This document shows, piece after piece, positions 34,763-43,657 of a stretch of 64,000 nucleotides of DNA; the first letter of the stretch is position 1; the number at the start of each line of letters is the position of its first letter. A program made the translations under genes and the position numbers. This DNA comes from SZUA-309 sp965215995 (GTDB lineage: Bacteria; Pseudomonadota; Gammaproteobacteria; Pseudomonadales; Azotimanducaceae). Location: assembly GCA_965215995.1 (NCBI GenBank), contig OZ244128.1, positions 2,356,001-2,420,000 on the forward strand, read 5' to 3'. Below the pieces are notes generated by a model, which was not told the origin of the DNA, did not search any database, and worked only from the letters and a program-made list of their open reading frames with translations.

Positions 34763-36817
34763 TCAGCCGGGCTTATCTGCAGACCAGGCCAGCTGTCGGC
34801 GCTGTTCGCCGGTGGGTGGACCATCCGTCGCCGTGAGCTTTTTGGCGTGTACCAGCAGGAGAGACAGCGCCGCCGGGGTCATACCCGGTATCCGCGAAGC
34901 CTGCGCCAGGGTGGAAGGGCTGCTTTCGGTCAGTTTCTCGGCGAGCTCCGCCGAGAGGCCGGGAACCTTCCGGAAGTCGATGTCGGCTGACAGGGCGATA
35001 CCCTCATGGCGGCGGATCCGGGCAATCTCCTCTTCCTGCCGACGGATATAACCCTCGTACTTGGTCTCGATCTCTACCTGAGCAAGGGCCTCCGCGCTTG
35101 CTGATGAACCAAGCGCCTCCGCCAGCACACCATATATATCGGCGAAGGCGACCCGGGGCCTCTTGATGAAGGCGGTAAGCGGGGTTTCCTTGCTGATGGT
35201 CTCACCGGCCGCCGCACCAACCCGGTTTGCCAGTGCCGTGCCTGGATTCAAGTGGATCCTGCTTACGACAGACATCAGCGCATCAACTTCCTGCATCTTG
35301 GCGTTGTACGCCTGCCAGCGCGCGGCACCGACCAGGCCCAGCGACCGACCAACCGGGGTCAGCCGCTGGTCGGCGTTGTCTTCCCTCAAACGCAGTCGGA
35401 ACTCGGCGCGAGAGGTAAACATCCGATACGGCTCGTTCGTGCCTAAGGTGATCAGGTCATCGATAAGAACACCGAGGTAGGCTTCATCACGCTTCGGCCA
35501 CCAGGCTGAGTCACCCGCCACTTTGCGCGCGGCGTTGAGACCAGCCAGCAGACCCTGAGCACCGGCTTCTTCATAGCCGGTGGTACCGTTTATCTGGCCA
35601 CCGAAAAACAATCCGTCCAACGCCTTGGTTTCCAGGCTGTAGTTCAGGTCGCGCGGATCGAAAAAGTCGTACTCGATGGCATATCCCGGTCGAGTGATGT
35701 GGGCCCGCTCGAAACCCTGGATGCTTCTAACGAGCTGGATCTGAATATCGAAAGGCAGGCTGGTGGAGATACCGTTAGGGTAGAGCTCGCTGGTTGTCAG
35801 CCCCTCCGGCTCAACGAAGATCTGATGCTGAATTCTGTCCCGGAAACGAACCACCTTGTCTTCGATGCTCGGGCAGTAGCGCGGCCCGGTGCCTTCGATC
35901 ACCCCGGTGTACAGCGGTGAACGGTCCAGTGCCGACAAGATGATTTGGTGCGTATTTTCATTGGTTTTCGTTATGTAACAAGGCACCTGACGGGGTCGTG
36001 AGAAGGAAATTCGGCCGCTGTTCTGTTGCTGTGTTGCTTCATGCTCGTGCATAGCTTCATGCTCGTGCATAGCTTCATGCTTGTGCATGGCTTCATGCTT
36101 GTGCATGAAGGACATCAACGGTGCTGGATCGTCGCCCGGCTGCACCTCCATGACAGAGTAGTCAACGGATCGCCCGTCGATCCTGGGGGGCGTACCCGTC
36201 TTCAGGCGTTCAACCCGAAACGGTAACGCTCGTAATCGCTCCGCTAGGGCGTTGGACGGCGCATCACCTGCCCTGCCACCCGGATGGTTTTCCAGCCCGA
36301 TGTGAATCCGGCCACCGAGGAACGTACCAGTAGTAAGCACTACGGCACCGGCGCGAAAGTCGAGACCCATCTGGGTCCTAACTCCGACCACGCGACCTTG
36401 GCCCTCGTGCCCATCAGCCTGCTCTTCGACCAGCAGGTCCACCACCGTCTGCTGGAAGATGGTCAGATTCTCTTGCTCATCGAGCAGCTGACGGATGGCC
36501 TGACGGTACAGAGCCCGATCGGCTTGGGCCCGGGTCGCGCGCACGGCCGGTCCTTTGCTGGCGTTCAGGACCCGCAGCTGGATGCCCGCCATGTCGGCCG
36601 CCTTCCCCATGAGGCCATCCAGGGCATCTATCTCCCGGACCAGATGGCTCTTGCCTATGCCACCGATGGCCGGATTGCAGGACATCTGGCCAATGGTCTC
36701 CACCGCCTGGGTGAGCAGAAGGGTTTGCGCCCCGGCCCGAGCAGCGGCAGCGGCCGCCTCGCAACCGGCGTGACCCGCACCGATCACGATGACGTCGTAG
36801 CTGTCCGGATGGTTCAT
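34763..36817 (-). CDS. mnmG: tRNA uridine-5-carboxymethylaminomethyl modification enzyme MnmG (GidA), with a His-rich repeat insertion
   Basis: FAD enzyme that, with MnmE, makes cmnm5U at the wobble position of certain tRNAs. The protein is 684 residues versus ~629 in E. coli. The dinucleotide motif is VIVIGAGHAGCEAAAAAARAGA, followed by QTLLLTQAVETIGQMSCNPAIGGIGKSHLVREIDALDG. LTTGTFLGGRIHIGLENHPGGRAGD and GLFFGGQINGTTGYEEAAQ-type motifs are intact. Within the substrate-binding region, between PLMSFMHKHEA and RPRQVPCYITKTNENTH, sit four near-identical six-residue units (HKHEAM, HKHEAM, HEHEAM, HEHEAT) plus a Gln-rich bit. Other MnmG proteins have only a short loop there. It is in frame, so the enzyme is presumably functional. 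Confidence 0.96.
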   Translation of the reverse strand: MNHPDSYDVIVIGAGHAGCEAAAAAARAGAQTLLLTQAVETIGQMSCNPAIGGIGKSHLVREIDALDGLMGKAADMAGIQLRVLNASKGPAVRATRAQADRALYRQAIRQLLDEQENLTIFQQTVVDLLVEEQADGHEGQGRVVGVRTQMGLDFRAGAVVLTTGTFLGGRIHIGLENHPGGRAGDAPSNALAERLRALPFRVERLKTGTPPRIDGRSVDYSVMEVQPGDDPAPLMSFMHKHEAMHKHEAMHEHEAMHEHEATQQQNSGRISFSRPRQVPCYITKTNENTHQIILSALDRSPLYTGVIEGTGPRYCPSIEDKVVRFRDRIQHQIFVEPEGLTTSELYPNGISTSLPFDIQIQLVRSIQGFERAHITRPGYAIEYDFFDPRDLNYSLETKALDGLFFGGQINGTTGYEEAGAQGLLAGLNAARKVAGDSAWWPKRDEAYLGVLIDDLITLGTNEPYRMFTSRAEFRLRLREDNADQRLTPVGRSLGLVGAARWQAYNAKMQEVDALMSVVSRIHLNPGTALANRVGAAAGETISKETPLTAFIKRPRVAFADIYGVLAEALGSSASAEALAQVEIETKYEGYIRRQEEEIARIRRHEGIALSADIDFRKVPGLSAELAEKLTESSPSTLAQASRIPGMTPAALSLLLVHAKKLTATDGPPTGEQRRQLAWSADKPG
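36036..36107 (-). repeat. Four-copy 18-bp tandem repeat inside mnmG
   Basis: Four units start at 36036, 36054, 36072 and 36090. The first two are identical (GCTTCATGCTCGTGCATA) and the last two are identical (GCTTCATGCTTGTGCATG). On the coding strand they encode HxHEAM repeats, with H-K/E-H alternation. Being a multiple of three, copy-number change would keep the frame. Confidence 0.95.
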
Positions 36818-36870
36818 GCGCCCTCAGACGGACCGGGAAAAAGGGGAGCGGGAGTATACGCTTTTCGCTT

Positions 36871-38301
36871 CTATTTCCCGATACAGAAATTAGCAAAGAT
36901 CTCGCCCAGCAGCGCATCGCTCGACATCTCACCGACGATCTCACCGAGAGAGGTGTGTACCGCTCGGAGCTCTTCAGCGATCAGCTCACCCGGCAGAGTG
37001 TCCGCGACATGGGCCCGAGCGGATTGCGCCTGGTTCAGTGCCTTGCCGAGCGCAATCAGATGACGCTTCCTGGCGGTAAACAGATTGCTACGGGGTGTGA
37101 ATCCCGCCTTGTCCCGGATGGCCTGACGGAGAGAATCCATACCGGCACCGGTCTTGGCGGATACCGCCTGATAACCGCGGGCCCGGGCACTCGCGGCCAC
37201 CTCCGGTGCCAGGTCGATCTTGTTCAGAACGGGAATAACTCTTTCAATTTCAATAGGTTGAGATTCGGACACAAGATCTGAGCGGGCACTCCGGCTACTC
37301 TCCTCAAGGGTCTCCAGAACGGCCTCCAGGACGGCTTCTGCTGCACTTCTCTGACCATCGAACGATCGTTCGTTTGTATCTATGATCGCCAGAACAATGT
37401 CAGCGCTGGCCGCTTCGATGAGCGCCCGGCTTACCCCTTCCACCTCTACCGCATCCGTGGCTGTACGCAAGCCGGCGGTATCCACCAGTTCGATAGGCAG
37501 CCCGTCAAGATTGAGGTCCGCCCGGATCAGGTCCCGCGTGGTTCCCGGGATGTCGGTGACGATGGCACGTGACTCCCCCGTCAGCCGATTCAGCAGGCTC
37601 GATTTACCGACGTTAGGCGCACCGATCAGCGCAAGCTTGATACCGTCCCGGAGAATGACCCCTTGCGCGCAGTCGGCTTCGAGGCGCTCGAGCGCACGGA
37701 TGATCTCGTCGATTCGCTCGGCAATCTGTCCCTCGGCCAACATGTCCACGTCCTCATCCGGAAAGTCGATGGCTGCCTCGACATAGACACGCAAGCTCAC
37801 CACCAGGGCGTCGATCTCGCCCACCCGATCCGAGAAGGCGCCGGACAGGGAGCGGTTGGCTCCGCGCACGGCGGCTTCCGACGCGCTGCCAATGAGATCG
37901 GCGACGGCCTCGGCCTGAGCCAGATCCAGCTTGCCGTTCAAATACGCTCGTTCAGTGAACTCGCCCGGCCGGGCGAGTCTGGCACCTGCCTTGAGAATCT
38001 CATCGAGCAGCATCTGCAGCAGCACGGGTCCGCCGTGGCCCTGAAACTCCACCACGTCCTCGCCGGTAAAGGATCCGGGCCCGGCAAAGTAGAGGGTTAG
38101 ACCGCTATCGAGCACCTCACCATCGGCGTCCCGGAACTTACGGAAGTGCACCCGGCGGGGTTCGATACCCCCACCGGCAATCCGCTCGCCGATGTTTCGA
38201 GCGGCTGGACCGGATACCCGGATCACCCCGATCCCCGCCTGGCCCGGCGCGGTGGCAACGGCGGCAATGGTATCGATGTCCTGACCGCCGTCCGTCGCCA
38301 T
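36871..38301 (-). CDS. mnmE: tRNA modification GTPase MnmE (TrmE)
   Basis: Partner of MnmG in wobble-uridine modification; a dimeric, K+-dependent GTPase. The protein is 476 residues. The N-terminal folate-binding domain begins DTIAAVATAPGQAGIGVIRVSG. The central G domain has GAPNVGKSSLLNRL, the IPGTTRDLI switch, DTAGLR and NKIDL. The C-terminus is the canonical CIGK with its cysteine (EIFANFCIGK). MnmE lies between mnmG and yidC, the standard order near oriC. Gaps are 53 nt to mnmG and 64 nt to yidC. Confidence 0.97.
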   Translation of the reverse strand: MATDGGQDIDTIAAVATAPGQAGIGVIRVSGPAARNIGERIAGGGIEPRRVHFRKFRDADGEVLDSGLTLYFAGPGSFTGEDVVEFQGHGGPVLLQMLLDEILKAGARLARPGEFTERAYLNGKLDLAQAEAVADLIGSASEAAVRGANRSLSGAFSDRVGEIDALVVSLRVYVEAAIDFPDEDVDMLAEGQIAERIDEIIRALERLEADCAQGVILRDGIKLALIGAPNVGKSSLLNRLTGESRAIVTDIPGTTRDLIRADLNLDGLPIELVDTAGLRTATDAVEVEGVSRALIEAASADIVLAIIDTNERSFDGQRSAAEAVLEAVLETLEESSRSARSDLVSESQPIEIERVIPVLNKIDLAPEVAASARARGYQAVSAKTGAGMDSLRQAIRDKAGFTPRSNLFTARKRHLIALGKALNQAQSARAHVADTLPGELIAEELRAVHTSLGEIVGEMSSDALLGEIFANFCIGK

Positions 38302-38365
38302 TACTCATCGGGTCGTCAGCATGCCGATGCTCACCCAGCCAATGGGATGAGCCCGTCGGCCGGCA

Positions 38366-40120
38366 TCAGGCCTTGGCCTCCTGGGCCCGCTCCGTCTGCT
38401 TGATCACGTAATACTGCTGGGCCACACCGAGCACGTTGTTGACCAGCCAGTAGAGGACCAGGCCTGCCGGGAAGAACAGGAACAACACGGTGAACATGAT
38501 CGGCATCATCTTCATCATCCGCACCTGCATCGGATCACCCACCGCCGGGCTCATCAGCTGAGTCAGATACATGCTGCCGCCCATGAGCAGTGGCAGGATG
38601 AAATACGGATCCATGGCCGCCAGATCGTCGATCCAGAGCATGAAGGGTGCCTGGCGCAATTCCACAGACTCGAACAGCACCCAGTACAGGGCGATGAAGA
38701 TCGGCATGGGCAGCAGCATGGGCAGGCAACCACCGAGCGGGTTCACCTGCTCTTTCTTGTAGAGATTCATCATCTCCTGGGACAGCTTCTGCCGATCGTC
38801 CGCGTAGCGTTCCTGGAGCCGCTTCATCTGTGGCGCCACCCGGCGCATGTTGGCCATGGATTTGTAGCTGGCCGCGGACAGCGGATAGAGCACCGCTTTC
38901 ACCAGCACCGTCAGCAGGATGATGGCCACCCCCCAGTTACCAACGAAGCCGTAAAGCCAGTCGAGCACGTAGAACAGCGGTACCGCCAACCACCAGAGGA
39001 AGCCGTAGTCCACGGTAAGGTTCAGGTTCGGCGATATCTGCTCGAGACGCTTCTGATCTTTCGGTCCGGCATAGAACTGGGTTCGAAAGCGACCGGATTC
39101 ACCTGGCGCGATGGTCTTCAGCGGACCCGTGTAGCCGAACACGTAGGTGCCGTCGTTGCGCTTCTGGCCATAGAAATTGTTGGTCTGGGCGCCATCGGCG
39201 ATCCAGGCAGAAAGAAAGTAGTGCTGCAGGAACGCCATCCAGCCACCATCCACCGCCACCCGGTAAGTGCCGGACTCATCCAGGTCGTCGAACTCGAGCT
39301 TCTCGTAGCGCGATTCCGGCGTGGTCAACGCCGCTCCCAGATAAGGCTGCGGTCCCAGGGAAAACGAGCCGCTGCCTTGCGGCTCGCTCGCGTCCCGCTT
39401 GATCTGCGCAAAAAGGCTGGCCCGAATGGCCTCGGAACCCCGGTTGGCAACTTCGTAGGCCACGTCCACGAGGTAATCACCCGGGTGGAAGGTGAATGTT
39501 TTGGTCACCGCCTGACCACCTACCGTTGCCTCGAGCGACACCGTCAACGGTTCGTCACCGTTAAGCCTAAAAACACTCGACTCGGTGCGGTACGAGGGTC
39601 GACTACCACCGGCGTCAACGCCGTCCGTGCCGATCAAGCCGCTCTGTGCTACGTACGTTCGGCCTCGACTGTTGTCGAGCAGCACATATGGCACGTCCGG
39701 TGCTTCGAGCGAAACCGGGTAGGCCGGCAGCTCGGTGCGCACGATATCGCCGCCGAGCCGGTCGATCCACACGTTCAGCTCCGGGGTCTCCACTTTGATC
39801 AGCCGGTCCGTCGCCACCTCCGCTTCGCTCGGCGTTGCTGGCCGATCTGCTTCCGTGGTCGCGATCAACGACTCATCCGGTACGTCCGAAGTCGCGGGAT
39901 CAGTTTCGAGGAGCGCATCTTCTCCGGCGCGGAACTCATCGGCAGCGGCGCCGACGGCGTCCGCCGGGTCTGCGCTGAGAGGCTGCGGCTCCGGCGCACT
40001 CGAGTACTCAACGTCCGCCGGGCCCTGCATGTAGTCTTCGTTCCAGGCGAGGATCATGAGGTAACCCGTGGCGGCGAGACCGATCAGCAACAAAATGCGC
40101 TGTACTTCCGTCGGTAGCAT
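38366..40120 (-). CDS. yidC: Membrane protein insertase YidC
   Basis: Inserts and folds inner-membrane proteins, alone or with SecYEG, including Fo c. The protein is 584 residues. The N-terminal helix (IQRILLLIGLAATGYLMILAW) is followed by an acidic, low-complexity linker and the periplasmic beta-sandwich (WIDRLGGDIVRTELPAYPVSL ... FLSAWIADGAQTNNFYG). The conserved five-helix core starts at FLWWLAVPLFYVLDWLYGFVGNWGVAIILLTVLVKAVLYPLSAASYKSMANMRRVAPQMK, which carries the groove Arg region, and ends PAGLVLYWLVNNVLGVAQQYYV. Standard gammaproteobacterial form. Gap to yidD is 6 nt. Confidence 0.97.
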   Translation of the reverse strand: MLPTEVQRILLLIGLAATGYLMILAWNEDYMQGPADVEYSSAPEPQPLSADPADAVGAAADEFRAGEDALLETDPATSDVPDESLIATTEADRPATPSEAEVATDRLIKVETPELNVWIDRLGGDIVRTELPAYPVSLEAPDVPYVLLDNSRGRTYVAQSGLIGTDGVDAGGSRPSYRTESSVFRLNGDEPLTVSLEATVGGQAVTKTFTFHPGDYLVDVAYEVANRGSEAIRASLFAQIKRDASEPQGSGSFSLGPQPYLGAALTTPESRYEKLEFDDLDESGTYRVAVDGGWMAFLQHYFLSAWIADGAQTNNFYGQKRNDGTYVFGYTGPLKTIAPGESGRFRTQFYAGPKDQKRLEQISPNLNLTVDYGFLWWLAVPLFYVLDWLYGFVGNWGVAIILLTVLVKAVLYPLSAASYKSMANMRRVAPQMKRLQERYADDRQKLSQEMMNLYKKEQVNPLGGCLPMLLPMPIFIALYWVLFESVELRQAPFMLWIDDLAAMDPYFILPLLMGGSMYLTQLMSPAVGDPMQVRMMKMMPIMFTVLFLFFPAGLVLYWLVNNVLGVAQQYYVIKQTERAQEAKA

Positions 40121-40126
40121 CTTGGC

Positions 40127-40474
40127 TCAGATCTCCTTCGTGCCCGGAGACAATTCCGAGACTTGATTGGTGCTGTTACCAGCTTTGGTGTTGTCGCCGC
40201 CGAGAGCACTATCGCTACCTGGAACCGGATCGAATCCACCGGCGTTGAAGGGATGGCAACGACCAAGACGCTTGAGAGCAAGCCAGCTGCCTTTTACTGC
40301 ACCATGACTGTCAATGGCGTCCAGGGCGTAGTTGGAGCAGCTGGGGTGGAAGCGGCACTGGTTGCCGATCAACGGACTCAAGGTCAGCTGGTAGGCGCGA
40401 ATCAGACAACGCGCCAGCGCGGCCGGCAGCCCGATCAGCTTCGTCTCTCCGTTGCTCAAACTATCCGCTCTCAT
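40127..40474 (-). CDS. yidD: Membrane protein insertion efficiency factor YidD
   Basis: Small membrane-associated protein that promotes YidC-dependent insertion. It is 115 residues; the amphipathic N-terminal helix is followed by LIRAYQLTLSPLIGNQCRFHPSCSNYALDAIDSHGAVKGSWLALKRLGRCHPFNAGGFDPVP, with the three conserved cysteines. The last ~30 residues (GSDSALGGDNTKAG...) are a Ser/Asn-rich tail of no known role. It lies between rnpA and yidC as usual. Confidence 0.96.
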   Translation of the reverse strand: MRADSLSNGETKLIGLPAALARCLIRAYQLTLSPLIGNQCRFHPSCSNYALDAIDSHGAVKGSWLALKRLGRCHPFNAGGFDPVPGSDSALGGDNTKAGNSTNQVSELSPGTKEI

Positions 40475-40510
40475 AGATCCGTTTATCTACCGTTCGCTCG
40501 CCGGTCCATC

Positions 40511-40897
40511 TCACGCGTTATCCGGCACCGCCAGCCCTTTCACCTCGTCGAGCAACCTGTCCAGGTGCCGGTGCAGACCGGCCCGGTCCACCGGCCCGAC
40601 CACCCGGACCACGAGGTCCACCGCTGGGAGCTCCTGCTGTGCTGTTCTGAACCGCTCTCGTATGACCCGCTTGATCCGGTTTCGAGCGCTGGCCCTGGCG
40701 ACCGCCTTCTTACCGACGATGAGGCCCAGACGGGCGTGGTGCATTCTATTGAAAACCAGGTTCAGACGTAATGGGCCGGCTTTCAGTCGCGCCTCGGGAC
40801 GACGGAGAACCCGTTCGAACTCACGGGCACGCGTAAGTCGCAGCTGCCGAGGAAACTTCGATTGAACGGAAAGCGCGCCACGGGGCTCAGTGGGCAC
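40511..40897 (-). CDS. rnpA: Ribonuclease P protein component
   Basis: Protein cofactor of RNase P, which removes 5' leaders from tRNA precursors. It is 128 residues. FPRQLRLTRAREFERVLRR binds the pre-tRNA leader, and the RNR motif is ARASARNRIKRVIRERFR. It lies 32 nt downstream of rpmH, with which it is normally co-transcribed. The first few residues (MPTEPRGALSVQS) are variable in the family, so the start could be slightly further in. Confidence 0.95.
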   Translation of the reverse strand: MPTEPRGALSVQSKFPRQLRLTRAREFERVLRRPEARLKAGPLRLNLVFNRMHHARLGLIVGKKAVARASARNRIKRVIRERFRTAQQELPAVDLVVRVVGPVDRAGLHRHLDRLLDEVKGLAVPDNA

Positions 40898-40929
40898 GGC
40901 GGTATGCGCCGGTGCGGACCGGCGTTAAG

Positions 40930-41064
40930 CTAGACGCTCAGGCGCTTGCGGCCCTTTGCACGGCGGGCGTTGAGCACCTTACGTCCACCCTTGGTCGCCA
41001 TCCGGGCACGAAAGCCATGAGTTCGCTTGCGCTTCAAATTGCTCGGCTGAAATGTTCTCTTCAT
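40930..41064 (-). CDS. rpmH: 50S ribosomal protein L34
   Basis: Small ribosomal protein, 44 residues, beginning MKRTFQPSNLKRKRTHGFRA and ending KGRKRLSV. Every conserved basic residue of L34 is present. It is the first gene left of oriC and is led by a near-perfect promoter at 41103-41131, so it drives rpmH-rnpA(-yidD-yidC) expression. Confidence 0.98.
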   Translation of the reverse strand: MKRTFQPSNLKRKRTHGFRARMATKGGRKVLNARRAKGRKRLSV

Positions 41065-41102
41065 GCGCTTGGCCCGACTGGAGAGTACTGAAAGGGGCCG
41101 CG

Positions 41103-41131
41103 ATTCTAGGGAGGGGTCAAGGCGGTGTCAA
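41103..41131 (-). promoter_or_regulatory. Strong sigma70 promoter for rpmH
   Basis: On the minus strand a perfect TTGACA (41126-41131) and TAGAAT (41103-41108) are exactly 17 nt apart, with a predicted start near 41096 and a ~32-nt leader to the rpmH ATG. Confidence 0.8.
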
Positions 41132-41404
41132 CTTCTCGACCCCTACTCGAAAAAGGCCGCGGTTTTCGTTTTTTTGGTCCTTTTTCGGATCTGCGGATTA
41201 GAGAACAATGAATAGGATAGATAAATTTATAAGACTTGTTCGTTGTTGCTTGTTGGGGGCACGATCTTCTGTTGATAAGGGCGGAATTGGTTCATCGGTC
41301 AACGACTTGGGGTCGGCAAAGGTGTGTGAAAAAGCCCATGAACAGACGGGCTGAACGCTGTGAGTGAGACTGGACAATTTCCGCTACCGAAGATCATCCA
41401 AATC

Positions 41405-41413
41405 TTATCCACA
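41405..41413 (+). promoter_or_regulatory. DnaA box (perfect)
   Basis: TTATCCACA, an exact match to the high-affinity DnaA nonamer, in the rpmH-dnaA interval. Confidence 0.8.
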
Positions 41414-41425
41414 GGTTCTCAACCG

Positions 41426-41434
41426 TTTTCCACA
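41426..41434 (+). promoter_or_regulatory. DnaA box (one mismatch)
   Basis: TTTTCCACA, one base from TTATNCACA, 12 nt after the perfect box and in the same orientation, so exactly two helical turns apart start to start (21 bp). Confidence 0.6.
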
Positions 41435-41520
41435 CATGCTAGTCGTCGCGATATTCACGGTAATGAAACTTTTTGCGGTCGGTAACCTTTTGAATTTCCC
41501 GGAGTAAAAAAAAAGCTTGG

Positions 41521-42129
41521 TGATTTCGCACGCATTGCATAGCCATTTGATGATGTTCGTGTCTAGAATTCTCCCCTCTCAAGGACAGCCGAAACGCTCC
41601 TCAAATCCGCACAACCCTTTCGAGGGCAGCAGGCAAGGTAGGAGATGGATTTTGGTCGCTACTCTTCATCGCAAGTCATCGCAAGTTACGACGAGTCATG
41701 CGGAGGGCGGCAGGGATCAGCAGAGGATTCGATCGATCGGTCGGGTAAAGACCGAACCATCGGTCGGGAAGAAAAAACACCCCCTAGAGGGTGGGCCCGC
41801 GAGGGTCGAGAAGAACCAATAGAAACATGGGTCGGATCCGGAGTTCGGGCTGCAACATCTGATTTTGTGCAGAGACAACCGCATCATGGCGGTGCCGTGA
41901 TTCGCGCTTGCGAAAGTGTGGATGAGTGCGGGGCCTGGACTGCCTTGGTCTGGAAACCCAGGGACAAATAGAGACAGACACGAAGATCGTCGTGATCGGA
42001 AGAGATCGCTGGCGACACACATGGATAGACATAGAATGGCTCAATCGCCGCTGCCGGGAACCGAATCGGTTCATCGACCGGGGGGTAGAAAGAGCTGCAT
42101 GAAAAGCTTTGCATTGGGGGCAATCGCAG
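41521..42129. other. Long dnaA upstream region, no gene recognised
   Basis: About 600 nt between the DnaA boxes and the dnaA start. Reading frames here are short and overlap on both strands, with none resembling a known protein. A TAGAAT at 41564-41569 could be a -10, but no well-spaced -35 goes with it. Short direct repeats occur: ATCGCAAGT twice around 41670-41690, and ATCGGTCGGG twice around 41736-41770. It may hold the dnaA promoter and autoregulatory sites. Confidence 0.5.
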
Positions 42130-43476
42130 GTGGGACGTTCCGTATGGCACAAGTGCCTAGACCGGCTACAGGACGAGCTATCGTCTCAGCAATACAACAC
42201 GTGGATCCGGCCGCTACAGGCGCGCGAGGAAGAAGACCGGCTGCGCATTTACGCACCGAACCGATATGTCAGAAACCAGGTTCAGGCCGCCTATCTTGAA
42301 CGAATCAACGAGCTGCTCGATCAGCTTGGCGACCCCGGCAATCCGCTCGATGTGGATCTGGATGTGGGGGATGCCGATGATCGCCAGCCGGAGCCCATGC
42401 CTGTGAGAGCGGACGGCACCGGCGGTTTGTCTGAGCGGGAAGCCAGACAGGCGGCCCAGCACCAGCTGAATGAGGACTTCACCTTCTCGACCTTCGTGGA
42501 AGGCAAGTCGAACGAGATGGCGAAAGCGGCCGCCCAACAGGTCGCTCAGAACGCGGGCCGATCGTATAACCCGCTTCTGCTGTACGGCGATGTGGGCCTC
42601 GGCAAAACACACCTGATGCAGGCCGTAGGTAACGGGATCAGATCGGCGAATCCGGATGCGAAGGTGGTGTATCTCCATTCTCAGCGATTCGTGCAGGACA
42701 TGGTGAAAGCACTGCGCCAGGGCACCATGGCGGACTTCATGTCCTATTACCGCTCGGTGGATACGCTGCTGATCGATGACATTCAGTTCTTCGCCAAGAA
42801 GCTGCGTTCGCAGGAAGAGTTCTTCCACGTATTCAACGGTCTGCTCGAGAAGGGCAGCCAGATGGTGCTTACCTCTGATCAGTATCCGCGGGAGATCGAC
42901 GGTCTGGAGGAGCGGCTCAAGTCGCGGTTCGTCTGGGGGCTCACCGTGGAGATGGAGGCACCGGACATCGAGACCCGGGTCGCAATCCTGATGAAGAAAG
43001 CAGAAGCGGAGCAGGTAGAGCTGGATCCTGCGGTGGCGTTCTTCATTGGCGAGCGGATCCGCTCCAATGTTCGCGAGCTGGAAGGCGCGCTCCGAAGGGT
43101 GATCGCCAACGCGCGGTTCACCGGTAGTCGGATCACCATCGAGCAGGTGAAACGAGCACTTCGGGATCTCCTGGCGATACAGGACCGGCAGGTCAGCATC
43201 GACAACATCCAGCGGACTGTTGCCGAGTACTACAACATCAAGATCGCCGACATTCTGTCGAAGCGTCGCAATCGCACCATCGCTCGACCGCGGCAGGTCG
43301 CCATGGCCTTGGCGAAGGAGCTGACGAATCACTCGCTGCCGGAGATCGGTGACGCGTTCGGCGGTCGGGATCACACCACGGTGTTACATGCCTGCCGCAA
43401 GGTCGCTGAACTGAAGGAAAGCAGCACGGATGTGTCCGAGGACTACAAAAACCTCAGTCGTCTGTTGGCCAGCTGA
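42130..43476 (+). CDS. dnaA: Chromosomal replication initiator protein DnaA
   Basis: AAA+ initiator that opens oriC and loads DnaB. From GTG 42130 it has 448 residues and the usual N-terminus (SVWHKCLDRLQDELSSQQYNTWIRPLQ). A TTG at 42109 is the only upstream choice, because a TGA (42100-42102) closes the frame. A GGGGG run 9 nt before the GTG may serve as ribosome binding site. Domain III: Walker A YGDVGLGKTHLMQA (~152), Walker B LLIDDIQFF (~214), SDQYPREIDGLEERLKSRF. Domain IV ends with the DnaA signature EIGDAFGGRDHTTVLHACRK (~405-424). Leads the rightward dnaA-dnaN-recF-gyrB cluster. Confidence 0.97.
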   Translation: MGRSVWHKCLDRLQDELSSQQYNTWIRPLQAREEEDRLRIYAPNRYVRNQVQAAYLERINELLDQLGDPGNPLDVDLDVGDADDRQPEPMPVRADGTGGLSEREARQAAQHQLNEDFTFSTFVEGKSNEMAKAAAQQVAQNAGRSYNPLLLYGDVGLGKTHLMQAVGNGIRSANPDAKVVYLHSQRFVQDMVKALRQGTMADFMSYYRSVDTLLIDDIQFFAKKLRSQEEFFHVFNGLLEKGSQMVLTSDQYPREIDGLEERLKSRFVWGLTVEMEAPDIETRVAILMKKAEAEQVELDPAVAFFIGERIRSNVRELEGALRRVIANARFTGSRITIEQVKRALRDLLAIQDRQVSIDNIQRTVAEYYNIKIADILSKRRNRTIARPRQVAMALAKELTNHSLPEIGDAFGGRDHTTVLHACRKVAELKESSTDVSEDYKNLSRLLAS

Positions 43477-43657
43477 AGGCCGGCTGGTTGCCGCCGGACG
43501 GCGGTCTGGCTGACTCGCTCACTCGTATAAGGAACGCGGAAAAGCGAGCCGCCGACGTCGTGCCGATGGTATCGTGTGCGTGTCATCGCGGCAGCCGAAC
43601 TCATCAGCTGCCGGCGGCAGCCAGTAAGAACGGCCAGTAAGAAAGAGACCCAGATCC

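Larger units (their letters stand above)
41160..41520. other. oriC: Chromosomal replication origin region (oriC)
   Basis: This gene-free segment between rpmH and dnaA is where transcription turns from leftward to rightward. It holds an AT-rich stretch around 41190-41245 (for example TAGATAAATTTATAAG) suited to unwinding. DnaA-box-like nonamers occur at 41405-41413 (perfect TTATCCACA), 41426-41434 (TTTTCCACA), 41270-41278 (minus strand, TTATCAACA) and 41325-41333 (minus strand, TTTTTCACA), the last three each one base off TTATNCACA. The exact borders are not visible. Assignment rests on gene context plus boxes. Confidence 0.8.

Noticed and set aside
34762..34824. Longer rsmG start (ATG 34824) overlapping mnmG by 62 nt
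   Set aside because: Family length and the GTG immediately after the mnmG stop favour 34761, though not decisively.
42103..42299. CRISPR array or phage remnant around the oriC/dnaA gap
   Set aside because: No regularly spaced repeats and no phage-like frames; only short isolated direct repeats.
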